Source of the DNA: Deltaproteobacteria bacterium
GTDB lineage: Bacteria > Desulfobacterota > Binatia > Binatales > Binataceae
Reading direction: 5' to 3'
Length of the DNA: 64,000 bases
NCBI GenBank assembly: GCA_021801125.1
Contig: JAJYYI010000094.1
Location: 1 to 64,000, forward strand
How positions within the stretch are numbered: position 1 is the stretch's first letter; each line of letters begins with the position of its first letter. Positions 12,212-22,085 of the stretch are shown one piece after another. The notes beneath the pieces are model-generated. The model did no database searches. It saw nothing but the letters and a program-made list of their open reading frames with translations, and was not told where the DNA came from. A program made the position numbers and the translations under genes.

Positions 12212-12282
12212 GGAATCCGCGCGCGTAGAGTTGCGAAACCGGCCGGGGCGTTGAGGACTTATAACGCAGGAGCGCGACTTTA

Positions 12283-12783
12283 GTGGCTGAACGCATCGAC
12301 CCGCAGGGTCTCGAGCTAAAAGAAAAAGTTGTCCACATCAATCGTGTGGCTAAGGTGGTCAAGGGCGGGCGGCGCTTCAGTTTCAGCGCGCTTGTGGTCG
12401 TGGGCGATCAGAAAGGCTTGGTGGGGTTCGGCTTAGGCAAGGCCAACGAGGTTCCCGAAGCGATTCGCAAAGGGGTGGAGCGCGGCAAGAAGAGCCTGAT
12501 GCGCGTGCCGTTGCGAAACGGTACGATTCCGCACGAGATCGTAGGTCATTTCGGGGCAGGGAAGGTGATCCTGAAGCCCGCGGCCGCAGGGACCGGAGTT
12601 ATCGCGGCCGGGGGGGTGCGCGCCGTGGTAGAACTCGCCGGAGTTAGCGACATCTTGACCAAACGGCTTGGCTCGTCCAATCCGCATAATTTGGTTAAAG
12701 CCACACTGGCGGCGTTAGCGGGTTTAAGAAGTCCGGAAGAAGTGGAGCAAGTCAGAGGGCGCCAGGTAAAGCCTGCTGCTTGA
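12283..12783 (+). CDS. rpsE: 30S ribosomal protein S5
   Basis: [42 protein letters not shown]. Confidence 0.98.
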   Translation: MAERIDPQGLELKEKVVHINRVAKVVKGGRRFSFSALVVVGDQKGLVGFGLGKANEVPEAIRKGVERGKKSLMRVPLRNGTIPHEIVGHFGAGKVILKPAAAGTGVIAAGGVRAVVELAGVSDILTKRLGSSNPHNLVKATLAALAGLRSPEEVEQVRGRQVKPAA

Positions 12784-12790
12784 CGCGGCG

Positions 12791-12973
12791 ATGGAAGGAA
12801 TAGTTCGAATAAAGCTGGTACGCAGTCCGATCGGGACGAACCGTCGCGTGCGTGAGACGCTGCGCGGCTTGGGTCTGGGTCGAGTCGGACGTGAGCGGCA
12901 AGTCAAGCGCACGCCGGCAACGGAAGGCATGCTCCGGCGCGTGGCGCACTTGGTAACGGAGATTAAGGAATAG
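12791..12973 (+). CDS. rpmD: 50S ribosomal protein L30
   Basis: 60 aa; IKLVRSPIGTNRRVRETLRGLGL. Confidence 0.95.
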   Translation: MEGIVRIKLVRSPIGTNRRVRETLRGLGLGRVGRERQVKRTPATEGMLRRVAHLVTEIKE

Positions 12974-13116
12974 GCGCGCGCCGCGGGAGCCATTTGACCT
13001 GGAGTGAGTATTGGCTAGGAGTCGACGCGTAAGCTGGCGCCGATGGTTGGGGCAAAGTGGCGGCTCGCCCATGCGACAGGAGCACCTCAAAGCCGACGGC
13101 ACGCAAAGCGACTGAT

Positions 13117-13578
13117 ATGGATTTAAGTGATCTAAAAGGAGTGCCTGGGGCAAGACGGCGTCGAAAAAGGATCGGGCGCGGAATCGCTTCGGGTCACGGC
13201 AAGACCGCCGGTCGTGGTCATAAGGGCAAGGGTTCGCGCAGCGGTGGCAACACTCCGCCGGGGTACGAAGGCGGCCAGATGCCGCTGCAAAGGCGGTTGC
13301 CCAAGCGCGGCTTTCGTCGCCTCGTGCGCAACGAAGCGCGGCGCAAGTGCATCGCTATCGTGAACCTGAGCACGCTGGCCAAGTTGGGCGAGGTGAGCGA
13401 GGTCACGCCGACTACGTTGGTCGAAGCCGGATTGGTCGCGGTTGGGCGACGCATTAAAGTATTAGGCGACGGGGAAATCAAGCGAGCGATCAAAGTCAAC
13501 GCTCATGCCTTCTCGCGTGCCGCCCAAGAGAAAATTGCGGCTGCCGGTGGTAATGCCGTATTGATCGAGGCAGATTGA
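13117..13578 (+). CDS. rplO: 50S ribosomal protein L15
   Basis: ORF open from 13057; core [37 protein letters not shown] from 13117. Confidence 0.96.
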   Translation: MDLSDLKGVPGARRRRKRIGRGIASGHGKTAGRGHKGKGSRSGGNTPPGYEGGQMPLQRRLPKRGFRRLVRNEARRKCIAIVNLSTLAKLGEVSEVTPTTLVEAGLVAVGRRIKVLGDGEIKRAIKVNAHAFSRAAQEKIAAAGGNAVLIEAD

Positions 13579-13584
13579 GCCTCC

Positions 13585-14889
13585 ATGCTTGAGGGGTTTT
13601 CAAACGCATCGCACATCCCGGAGCTAAGACGCAGACTGCTGTTTACCGCCGCGATGCTGGCGGTATACCGGGTTGGGGTTGCGGTGCCAACGCCCGGGAT
13701 CGACGGGCAGGCGCTTGCCTCATTTTTTGATGCGGCGCGCAGCACGCTGTTCGGTTGGATCAATCTCTTTTCCGGTGGCGCGCTCGAGCGTTTTTCCGTC
13801 TTTGCTCTGGGCATCATGCCCTACATTTCGGTGGCAATCATCCTTGATTTGCTCAAGGTTGCCTCGCCGTATCTGGACGAGTTGTACAAAGAGGGCGAAG
13901 CCGGGCGGCGCAAGATAACTCAATACACTAGATATGGCACCGTGCTGCTCTCGCTGGTTCAGGGCTTCATGATCGCGGTGTCGTTGGAGCGAATTCAGGC
14001 GCCGGGTGGCGGGCCGGTGGTTTACAACCCAGGATGGGGTTTTCGCATCGTTACCGTGCTCACCTTAACGGCCGGCACGATGTTCATCATGTGGCTCGGT
14101 GAACAGATTACCGAGCGCGGGATCGGCAACGGTATTTCGCTCATCATCATGGCTGGTATCGTGGCTCGATTGCCTAGTGCGCTGGGCACCACCGCGCAGT
14201 TCGTTCGCGAGGGTGAAATGAGCATCTTCGTGCTCATCTTCATCTTGGCCTTATCGTTTGCTGTCACTGCGGGGATCGTGTACGTCGAGACCGCGCAGAG
14301 AAGGATCCCTGTACAATACGCCAAAAGAGTGGTCGGACGGCGCATTTACGGCGGGCAAAGCTCTCATTTGCCGCTTAAAATCAACACTTCGGGCGTTATA
14401 CCGCCTATTTTTGCTTCGTCGATTTTGGTGTTTCCCGCCACGGTAGCGACCTTTGTGCCGGCGCTGAAGGGATATGCGTCATTGCTGACTCCTGGTGGAG
14501 CGGTCTACGACGTCATCTATGTAGCGCTCATTGTATTTTTCGCGTATTTTTATACTGCGGTAACGTTTAATCCCGTCGATGTAGCTGACAACCTTAAGAA
14601 GCACGGCGGCTTTATCCCTGGAATTCGCCCCGGGCGCTACACGGCCGAGTATATCGACCGCGTGTTGTCGCGAATCACACTCGGCGGCGCTATCTACGTC
14701 AGCGCGGTGTGTGTTCTGCCGACGATTCTCATACAGCGGTTCAACGTTCCGTTTTATTTTGGTGGCACGGCGCTGCTGATCGTCGTGGGCGTCGCGCTCG
14801 ACACGATGGCGCAAATTGAGACGCACCTGCTGACGCGCAACTACGAAGGCTTCATGCGACGCGGGCGCATCAGGTCGAGGAGGGGCTAA
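13585..14889 (+). CDS. secY: Preprotein translocase subunit SecY
   Basis: 434 aa multispanning; [31 protein letters not shown]-like C-terminal region. Confidence 0.98.
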   Translation: MLEGFSNASHIPELRRRLLFTAAMLAVYRVGVAVPTPGIDGQALASFFDAARSTLFGWINLFSGGALERFSVFALGIMPYISVAIILDLLKVASPYLDELYKEGEAGRRKITQYTRYGTVLLSLVQGFMIAVSLERIQAPGGGPVVYNPGWGFRIVTVLTLTAGTMFIMWLGEQITERGIGNGISLIIMAGIVARLPSALGTTAQFVREGEMSIFVLIFILALSFAVTAGIVYVETAQRRIPVQYAKRVVGRRIYGGQSSHLPLKINTSGVIPPIFASSILVFPATVATFVPALKGYASLLTPGGAVYDVIYVALIVFFAYFYTAVTFNPVDVADNLKKHGGFIPGIRPGRYTAEYIDRVLSRITLGGAIYVSAVCVLPTILIQRFNVPFYFGGTALLIVVGVALDTMAQIETHLLTRNYEGFMRRGRIRSRRG

Positions 14890-14891
14890 GC

Positions 14892-15551
14892 TTGCGTTTG
14901 GCGATGCTTGGCCCGCCGGGCGCCGGCAAGGGGACTCAAGCGCGCATGTTGGCGCAAGAGTTTGGTATCCCGCAAATCTCGACCGGCGACCTTCTGCGAG
15001 AAGCGGCGCGCCGGCATTCTGCGACCGGCCTCGAAGCAAAACGCTACATGGAACGGGGCCTACTGGTCCCGGACGAGTTAGTGCTTAAAATCGTCACAGA
15101 AAGAATGAAAGAAGATGATGCCGCGAAGGGTTTTATCCTGGACGGCTTCCCGCGCACGCAAACTCAGGCGCAGGCGCTGGACGAGATCCTGAGCAGCAAA
15201 AACCAGAAGTTGCGCCGCGTGATGGTGCTGGAAGTAAGCGACGAGGTCATTATTAAACGGATTTGCGGGCGGCGCGTATGCAAAAACTGCGGGGCGATGT
15301 ATCACGTGATTTTTGATCCGCCGCGCAACGCTGACCTTTGCAATCAGTGCAATGGTGAACTCTATCAGCGTGAAGACGACAACGAGGATACGGTTCGGAT
15401 GCGTCTGGAGCAGTACGCGCTGGACATCAAGCCACTTCTGCAATACTACGAGAAAAAGGGGATTTTGGCGCGGATCGACGCCAGTGGTCCCATTGCAGAC
15501 GTGCAGCGACTGGTGATGACCGCCGTGGAAGGAGAGGTGAAGTCGGCGTGA
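14892..15551 (+). CDS. adk: Adenylate kinase with Cys4 zinc-type lid
   Basis: GPPGAGKGTQARMLAQEFGIPQISTGDLLR; CGRRVCKNCG...CNQCNG. Confidence 0.98.
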   Translation: MRLAMLGPPGAGKGTQARMLAQEFGIPQISTGDLLREAARRHSATGLEAKRYMERGLLVPDELVLKIVTERMKEDDAAKGFILDGFPRTQTQAQALDEILSSKNQKLRRVMVLEVSDEVIIKRICGRRVCKNCGAMYHVIFDPPRNADLCNQCNGELYQREDDNEDTVRMRLEQYALDIKPLLQYYEKKGILARIDASGPIADVQRLVMTAVEGEVKSA

Positions 15552-16321
15552 TTCTGCTCAAGGGACCTGAGGAGATAGCGCTTATTCGCCGAGCGGCTCA
15601 GATCGTGGCCGAGGTTTTAGCGACGGTGGGAGACGCCGCGCAGCCCGACGTCACGACGGACGAGCTTGACCGAATGGCGGAGGAACTGACCCGTAAACGG
15701 GGCGCCCGCCCAGCTTTCAAAGGATATCGACCGGGCACACAGTCGGCGTACCCGAAAAGTCTGTGCGTGGCGATTAACGAGCAAATTGTGCACGGGATAC
15801 CGTCCGGCCGAAAGCTGAAGGCAGGCGACATCATCGGCCTCGACTACGGGGTGATCTACCGAGGGTATTACGCTGACGCTGCTAAGACAGTCGCCGTCGG
15901 ACAGGTCTCCGACGTGGCGTCGCGCCTAATTGCGGTTGCTCAAAAGGCGCTGTACGCCGGAATCGACCAAGCCCGCGTCGGCAACCGGATTTCGGACATC
16001 TCGCTTGCGGTGCAGCGAGCCGTCGAGAAGGCCGGCTTCTCGGTGGTGGAAGAGTTTGCCGGGCATGGGATCGGACGCAGCCTACACGAGGAACCGCAGA
16101 TTCCGAACTACTTTCGCTCCGGCATGGCTAACCCGCGGCTGCAGGAAGGAATGGTGCTGGCAATCGAGCCGATGGTCAACGAGGGCACGGCGGCGCTGAA
16201 GATTCTGCGCGACGGCTGGACGGTGGTCACCGCTGATGGCAAGCTCTCCGCCCACTTCGAGCATTCGGTGGCGATTACGGCGCAAGGGCCTGAAATTCTG
16301 AGTCAGTTGTCCGATGCCTAA
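15548..16321 (+). CDS. map: Methionine aminopeptidase type I
   Basis: [29 protein letters not shown]; overlaps adk by 4 bp. Confidence 0.97.
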   Translation: MILLKGPEEIALIRRAAQIVAEVLATVGDAAQPDVTTDELDRMAEELTRKRGARPAFKGYRPGTQSAYPKSLCVAINEQIVHGIPSGRKLKAGDIIGLDYGVIYRGYYADAAKTVAVGQVSDVASRLIAVAQKALYAGIDQARVGNRISDISLAVQRAVEKAGFSVVEEFAGHGIGRSLHEEPQIPNYFRSGMANPRLQEGMVLAIEPMVNEGTAALKILRDGWTVVTADGKLSAHFEHSVAITAQGPEILSQLSDA

Positions 16322-16532
16322 GGCTGACGCGATAGAAGTTACGGGAACCGTGGTGGAGGCGCTTCCAAACGCGATGTTTCGTGTGGAGCTGGACAACGGC
16401 CATCGCGTGCTCGCGCATATTTCGGGCAAGATGCGCCTGCATTACATCAAGATTCTGCCCGGCGATAAGGTTTCGGTGGAACTCTCGCCGTACGACTTGA
16501 CCCGAGGACGGATCACGTACCGCAGCCGGTAG
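16314..16532 (+). CDS. infA: Translation initiation factor IF-1
   Basis: [33 protein letters not shown]. Confidence 0.97.
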   Translation: MPKADAIEVTGTVVEALPNAMFRVELDNGHRVLAHISGKMRLHYIKILPGDKVSVELSPYDLTRGRITYRSR

Positions 16533-16566
16533 ACAGGACCGGTGAAGCTCAGGACGCTCGCTTGCG

Positions 16567-16680
16567 ATGAAGGTAAAAGCTTCCGTTAAGAAAATTTGCA
16601 AGGACTGCAAAGTGGTGCGCCGCCAGGGCGTCGTGCGGATTCTTTGCGTGAATCCACGCCATAAGCAGAGGCAAGGCTGA
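16567..16680 (+). CDS. rpmJ: 50S ribosomal protein L36 (zinc form)
   Basis: Not in the ORF track (37 aa). Read directly: [37 protein letters not shown]. Confidence 0.97.
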   Translation: MKVKASVKKICKDCKVVRRQGVVRILCVNPRHKQRQG

Positions 16681-16698
16681 GGAGGTCTGTAGACGGCG

Positions 16699-17079
16699 AT
16701 GGCTCGTATAGCTGGGGTCGAGTTGCCGAAAAACAAACGGATGGAAGTCGCGCTCACGTACATCTACGGGCTGGGGCGTTCCAGCGCGCGCAAGGTTCTC
16801 GACCGCGCCGCGGTTGCGCCGGACAAGAAGACCGACGATTTGACCGCCGACGAGACCGTGCGGATCCGCCAGATCATCGATCAGGAGTTTAAGGTTGAAG
16901 GCGATCTTAGGCGCGAGGTTCAGCAGGCGGTGAAGCGCCTGATGGATCTGGGATGCTATCGCGGCCTGCGCCATCGCCGCGGGCTGCCGGTGCGCGGCCA
17001 GCGCACCCACACGAACGCCCGCACGCGCAAGGGGCCGCGCAAAGTGATCGCCGGGAAGAAGGCGGCGCCGCGCAAGTGA
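16699..17079 (+). CDS. rpsM: 30S ribosomal protein S13
   Basis: [45 protein letters not shown]. Confidence 0.98.
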   Translation: MARIAGVELPKNKRMEVALTYIYGLGRSSARKVLDRAAVAPDKKTDDLTADETVRIRQIIDQEFKVEGDLRREVQQAVKRLMDLGCYRGLRHRRGLPVRGQRTHTNARTRKGPRKVIAGKKAAPRK

Positions 17080-17130
17080 TAGGCCAAGACCGCGACGCTC
17101 TACGGATAGCGTAAGGAGAGCACTTTTGTA

Positions 17131-17619
17131 ATGGCTGACGAGCAGGAAAAGCCGAATCAACCCACCGGGTCACGGGCCTCCGCGGCTCAGACCCCTGCGG
17201 CGCAAGCACCCGCGGGCAAGGCGCCGGCGGAACGAGGCGCGGCTGCGGCCAAGCGCCGGCGCGCGCGACTTAACGTCACCGAAGGGGTTGCGCGAATTCA
17301 CGCCAGCTTTAACAACACCATAGTTGCGATCACCGACATGCAGGGGATGGTGCTGAGTTGGGCCAGCGCCGGTACGGTCGGCTTCAAGGGTTCTCGCAAA
17401 GGTACGCCGTTCGCCGCGCAGATGGCGGCCGAGGCGGCGGGGAGAAAAGCCGCGGAATTCGGGATGCGCAGCGTTGTTGTCCATGTCAGAGGTCCGGGTG
17501 CCGGCCGTGAATCGGCGATTCGAGCGCTTCAGGCGGCGGGTCTCGGCGTGAGTTCAATCAAGGATGTGACGCCGATCCCACACAACGGATGCCGGCCGCC
17601 GAAGCGACGGCGCGTGTGA
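17131..17619 (+). CDS. rpsK: 30S ribosomal protein S11 with A/P-rich N-terminal extension
   Basis: [47 protein letters not shown]. Confidence 0.97.
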   Translation: MADEQEKPNQPTGSRASAAQTPAAQAPAGKAPAERGAAAAKRRRARLNVTEGVARIHASFNNTIVAITDMQGMVLSWASAGTVGFKGSRKGTPFAAQMAAEAAGRKAAEFGMRSVVVHVRGPGAGRESAIRALQAAGLGVSSIKDVTPIPHNGCRPPKRRRV

Positions 17620-17640
17620 TTGGTCCGAGGGTAATCCAAG

Positions 17641-18267
17641 GTGGCTAGAAATCTGGGACAAGTATGCCGGCTGTGCCGACGCGAAGGATTGAAGCTGTTT
17701 CTCAAGGGAGAGCGCTGCTATACGGACAAGTGCGCGATTGAGCGGCGAAACTACCCACCCGGACAGCACGGCCAAGGCCGCGCGCGTTTTTCCGAATTTG
17801 CTATCCGTCTGAGAGAGAAGCAAAAGGTCAAGCGCATATACGGAATGGCCGAACGACAGTTTGAGCGCTACTTCGAGATGGCTGAACGGCTGGCGGGCGT
17901 GACGGGCGAAAATCTGCTAACGCTGCTGGAGCGTCGACTCGATAATATCGTCTATCGGCTGGGTTTCGCCGCGTCCCGGGCGCAAGCGCGCCAACTCGTC
18001 CGGCATGGTCATATTCAGGTCGACGGGAAGACCGTCAACCTGCCGTCTTTTCTCGTGTCGGTCGGCCAGGAAATTCGAATTGCCGAGAACAGCCGCAATA
18101 AGAAGGTGATCCAGGAAGCCCTTGAATTATCTCAACGGCGCGGAGCGCCGCAATGGATTGCATTGGAGCGCGAACAAATGCGCGGCTTTTTGCGCTCTCT
18201 GCCGGCGCGCTCTGAGCTGACCATGCCTATCAGTGAGAAACTCATCGTCGAACATTACTCGAAATAG
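17641..18267 (+). CDS. rpsD: 30S ribosomal protein S4 (Cys-containing form)
   Basis: CRLCRREGLKLFLKGERCYTDKCAIERRNYPPGQHG. Confidence 0.98.
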   Translation: MARNLGQVCRLCRREGLKLFLKGERCYTDKCAIERRNYPPGQHGQGRARFSEFAIRLREKQKVKRIYGMAERQFERYFEMAERLAGVTGENLLTLLERRLDNIVYRLGFAASRAQARQLVRHGHIQVDGKTVNLPSFLVSVGQEIRIAENSRNKKVIQEALELSQRRGAPQWIALEREQMRGFLRSLPARSELTMPISEKLIVEHYSK

Positions 18268-18342
18268 ATTGCCGCTGCTCAAGGCTAAACCCGCGCGGGA
18301 CTGCGCAAGATCCCATCCCACGCGTTATGGGACAGAGAAGCT

Positions 18343-19368
18343 ATGGATAAGGATTGGCTCGGTTTGATCAAGCCAAAGTCGATAGAAATTGACCAGCGGG
18401 TCACGACCGGGACCTACGGGCGCTTCATCACTGAGCCGTTCGAACGCGGCTTCGGCGTGACCTTCGGCAACGCCTTGCGGCGCATTTTGCTCTCTTCGCT
18501 CCCTGGATATGCGATCACCGCGGTGCGGATCAAGGGTGCGCTGCACGAGTTCTCGAGTCTCCCCGGCGTCAAAGAGGACGTAACCGACATTATCCTGAAC
18601 CTCAAGGAAGTGCGCCTGAGGCTCTACAATGCCGAGGAGATAACCGCCGGCTTGAAGGTGCAGGGCGAAGCGGTGGTCAAGGCTGCGGAAATCACCGGTG
18701 GTCCGGATCTTGAGATCCTGACGCCCGAGCAGCATATTGCGACTCTCGACAAGGACGCGACGCTGGATATGGAGCTGGTCGTGAGCAAGGGGCGCGGTTA
18801 CGTCCCTAGCGAACTCGGAGGAGACAACCAGCCCATCGGGACGATTGGCCTTGACGCGACCTTTTCGCCCGTAAGGAAGGTCAATTTCAATGTGACCAAC
18901 GCCCGCGTCGGCCAGCGTACGGACTATGACCGCTTGGTGCTCGAGATTTGGACCGACGGCTCGATCACGCCGCGCGACGCGCTCGTCTATGCCGCTCGTG
19001 TGATGCGCGATCATGCGTCAATCTTTATCGGCGAGGAAGAGGTTGAGGCGGTCGGCGCGCCGAAGGGCGTCGAAGAGAAGATCGGCGTGCTCGACGAGAA
19101 CCTGCTACGCCCGGTGGACACGCTGCCGATTTCGGTGCGCGCCTTCAACGGTCTCCAGAACGCTGATATAAGATACGTGTGCGAGCTGGTGCAGAAAAGC
19201 GAACAGGACATGCTCAAGATTAAGAACTTCGGCCGCAAGTCGTTAGCCGAAGTTAAAGAAGTCTTGGCGAGCCTGGGTCTGTCGCTTGGCACGCAACTCG
19301 AGCATCCGCCGATGCGCAGCGAGTTGGACCGCATGCGCGCGGAGTTGGAGCAGCGGCAAGCGGTGTAG
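18343..19368 (+). CDS. rpoA: RNA polymerase alpha subunit
   Basis: 341 aa; FGNALRRILLSSLPGYAITAVRI; alpha-CTD KNFGRKSLAEVKEVLASLGL. Confidence 0.98.
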   Translation: MDKDWLGLIKPKSIEIDQRVTTGTYGRFITEPFERGFGVTFGNALRRILLSSLPGYAITAVRIKGALHEFSSLPGVKEDVTDIILNLKEVRLRLYNAEEITAGLKVQGEAVVKAAEITGGPDLEILTPEQHIATLDKDATLDMELVVSKGRGYVPSELGGDNQPIGTIGLDATFSPVRKVNFNVTNARVGQRTDYDRLVLEIWTDGSITPRDALVYAARVMRDHASIFIGEEEVEAVGAPKGVEEKIGVLDENLLRPVDTLPISVRAFNGLQNADIRYVCELVQKSEQDMLKIKNFGRKSLAEVKEVLASLGLSLGTQLEHPPMRSELDRMRAELEQRQAV

Positions 19369-19439
19369 GCGTCTCAGCATCGTGCCGCGCTACTCAACGT
19401 AAAGGTCGGCTTGGTATCGCCAGTTAAGGAAGCAACGCC

Positions 19440-19865
19440 GTGCGTCATCTGAAACAAGGCCGCAAACTCAATCGGACCAGCGCTCACCGCAAATCGCTGC
19501 TGCGCAATTTGATGTTGAGCCTTATCCGCCATGAGCGCATTCGCACGACCGACGCGAAAGCGAAGGAGCTGCGCCGCGTGGCTGATAGGATGGTAACCCT
19601 TGGTAAACGCGCTGACCTAAGCGCGCGGCGGCGCGCCTATGCGTTTTTGGCGTCGCGTGACGCGGTGAAGAAGCTATTCGATCAGATAGCGCCGCGCTTC
19701 AAGAGCCGCAACGGCGGTTACACGCGCGTGGTGAAATTCGGTGTGCGCGTCGGTGACGCGGCGCCGGTCTCGGTGATCGAGTTCAGCGGGGCGGAAGCCC
19801 AAGCCAAGTCACGCAAGCAAAGGCGTAAGCCCGCGGCGAAAAAGGAAAAGCCCGCCGAGTCCTAG
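19440..19865 (+). CDS. rplQ: 50S ribosomal protein L17
   Basis: [45 protein letters not shown]. Confidence 0.97.
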   Translation: MRHLKQGRKLNRTSAHRKSLLRNLMLSLIRHERIRTTDAKAKELRRVADRMVTLGKRADLSARRRAYAFLASRDAVKKLFDQIAPRFKSRNGGYTRVVKFGVRVGDAAPVSVIEFSGAEAQAKSRKQRRKPAAKKEKPAES

Positions 19866-20047
19866 ACAGACGGCTCCTTGCGAAACCGCTGAGGGCCGCT
19901 CTGGGGCGCCCGCGTTGCATTCACGCCGTCACCCGGCGGTTTCACGCGGCTCGCAAGCGGCGGCGTCGCGCGCCATCCAAGTTCGACTATCCCCGAACAG
20001 CTCACGGAAGCAGTCTGGTGGCCGGCGTCACGGCGCGTGCTAGGGCG

Positions 20048-20437
20048 TTATGCCGATTCGCTCGCAAGTTTGACCTCCAACCGTCCGCTGACGCACCGAA
20101 TTTGATGGGTTCTCAGCCTCGTTAACGAGCGTTTAAACTCAGCGGGAAGAATGGACCTAGGATAATGGTTCTCGCCCGTGGCGAGATCGTAGAGATAGCG
20201 ATGCCACGGACATTCGATCTGCGCGCCGACCAACGCTCCCTCGACCAGCGGTCCGCCCATATGGGGACATTCCGCCTGAAAGGCGTAAAAGTTGCCCCCG
20301 TGGTTAGCCACCACAAGCCGTGCGCCACCCGCCGAAACTTCTTTGAGCGATCCGTCGGGTACCTCCTCAACCCCAGCGATATCTAGCCAAACGCTACCGT
20401 CTGTTTCCATCTTCAGAGCTTGAACAGAGAATATCAT
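20048..20437 (-). CDS. Rieske [2Fe-2S] protein
   Basis: CPHMGGPLVEGALVGAQIECPWHRYLYDL; start MIFSVQALKMETD inferred at 20437. Confidence 0.88.
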   Translation of the reverse strand: MIFSVQALKMETDGSVWLDIAGVEEVPDGSLKEVSAGGARLVVANHGGNFYAFQAECPHMGGPLVEGALVGAQIECPWHRYLYDLATGENHYPRSILPAEFKRSLTRLRTHQIRCVSGRLEVKLASESA

Positions 20438-20670
20438 CGAAAGCCGCGCTGCGCCGCAACGATGGTCGGTGAGGCGTCGTACAGGGCCGTGGCGGTGAAG
20501 AATTTCAGCATCGCGAGTTGAAGGCTTGAGCGGGATGAGCCGACGGCGAGCGTCCCCAGGGCAATGGGGAGAATCGTCGCGGAATCGAGCGTTCGCGCTA
20601 GCCGAATCTTTTCCCAAAAGCGAGCGGCTTCCCGGTGCGCGAGCTTTGTCTTCAGTTTAAGGTCCGTCAA
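20434..20670 (-). CDS. Small hypothetical protein, ATGA-coupled to the Rieske gene
   Basis: 78 aa ORF whose stop overlaps the Rieske start (4 bp overlap). Confidence 0.35.
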   Translation of the reverse strand: MTDLKLKTKLAHREAARFWEKIRLARTLDSATILPIALGTLAVGSSRSSLQLAMLKFFTATALYDASPTIVAAQRGFR

Positions 20671-20812
20671 TCCATGTAAGTTTTACCAGAAGCTATGAGG
20701 CATTTACGAAAACACCGTCACGTTTTGCTGAATATAAGCTTGCTAAGCATATCTTGCGAGGTTTTGGCGCGGCGGCAATCGCTGGTCCATTGCTTGCTCT
20801 AGCTAATCGCCG

Positions 20813-21610
20813 ATGCAGGTTTTTTTCGTCACATTGGCTGGCGCGCCTCGTGAGAACAATCACCCTGGGACGCTCGACGAACAGGCTGACAAATCGCTGC
20901 CGGCAAGTGGCCTCTCTCGGCGGGCGTCAAGGAGAGTGGCGGTTTTACGTCGCGTTATCCGCGCGAACGGCCTCTGCGTGGCTAGTCGCGCAGCAGAGCC
21001 GAGCAAGAATGTTCGGGGCGTTGCTGAGACCGTCGGCAGCGTGGCGGTTCGAGGCGGATTGGTGCTGGCGGTTGTGGCGTTGGTGAGTTCATGCGCGTTT
21101 CCTTCAAGAGCGTCTAGAAGGACGACCGGCCCGCAAAGCCGGTCGTCGAGGCGTTCCGAGTCGTCCCTAGCTGATTCCAGCGGACGTGGCCCTTCGAAGG
21201 TTGTTGTGGCTTCCTGGTATGGCCCAGGGTTTAACGGCCGTCGCACGGCAAATGGCGAGGTGTTCAACCAGAACGAAATGAGCGCAGCCTCCAGGACATT
21301 GCCGCTGGGCAGCCGCGTCTTGATTACCAACCTGGCGAATGGGCGTTCAGTAGTGGTGCGGATCAACGATCGCGGGCCGTACGTCGGACGCCGGCAGATT
21401 GATTTGTCCAAGCGCGCCGCACAAAGTCTAGGGATCATTCGCTACGGCACTGCTCGGGTTCGTGTCACCGTGTTAAGGAGCGGCCCGGGTTACGGGCGCT
21501 CCGCTTCGGCCGCCCGGTGGACACCTCTCAATAGCACGATGGGGAATCCATCTCAGGGTAGTCCTCTTGCATCAATTACAGCATCGGGAAGAGGCCGCAC
21601 AGAGCCATGA
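20813..21610 (+). CDS. rlpA: RlpA-like septal ring lipoprotein (double-psi beta-barrel)
   Basis: ASWYGPGFNGRRTANGEVFNQNEMSAASRTLPLGSRVLITNLANGRSVVVRINDRGPYVGRRQIDLS; lipobox-like VALVSSC; true start uncertain. Confidence 0.88.
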   Translation: MQVFFVTLAGAPRENNHPGTLDEQADKSLPASGLSRRASRRVAVLRRVIRANGLCVASRAAEPSKNVRGVAETVGSVAVRGGLVLAVVALVSSCAFPSRASRRTTGPQSRSSRRSESSLADSSGRGPSKVVVASWYGPGFNGRRTANGEVFNQNEMSAASRTLPLGSRVLITNLANGRSVVVRINDRGPYVGRRQIDLSKRAAQSLGIIRYGTARVRVTVLRSGPGYGRSASAARWTPLNSTMGNPSQGSPLASITASGRGRTEP

Positions 21611-21804
21611 GAAGCGATCAAGTTCGCCTGTTAGAATCCGCGAGACCTGTGAGCGGATAGGGCACTGCCTTTACCCGCTTTTCGAAACGACGGCTCGAGG
21701 GTCCGATTCCAGCGTCAGGCGCGGCCGGTTTTGCCAGCGGTGGTGCCATGAGCCCGGGCCGACTGCGCGTTGACAAAACCGCAGCAGGGCGGGAAAATTC
21801 TACA

Positions 21805-22050
21805 ATGGCACGGATAACGGTCGAAGATTGTCTCGCTCAGGTTCCTAACCGGTTTGAGCTTGCGCTGGCCGCCGCGCGCCGCGCCAAGCAGTTGCTTAGG
21901 GGCGCGCGGCCACTGGTCGAGGCCGACAACAAGGAACTTGTGATCGCGTTGCGGGAGATTGCAGCCGGCAAAGTGGACGTCCGACGAAGCGAAGACAGAC
22001 CGGAGACTTCGCCGTCGTCGGTGCGGGCTGCGGGTCACGAAGGCTCCTGA
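21805..22050 (+). CDS. rpoZ: RNA polymerase omega subunit
   Basis: [34 protein letters not shown] at 21805 within a longer ORF. Confidence 0.93.
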   Translation: MARITVEDCLAQVPNRFELALAAARRAKQLLRGARPLVEADNKELVIALREIAAGKVDVRRSEDRPETSPSSVRAAGHEGS

Positions 22051-22085
22051 CCGCAGGGCGCGACGACCAACCTACGGGCTGTGAG

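Noticed and set aside
18325-19014. 229-aa minus-strand ORF opposite rpoA
   Set aside because: Shadow ORF; rpoA on plus is unambiguous.
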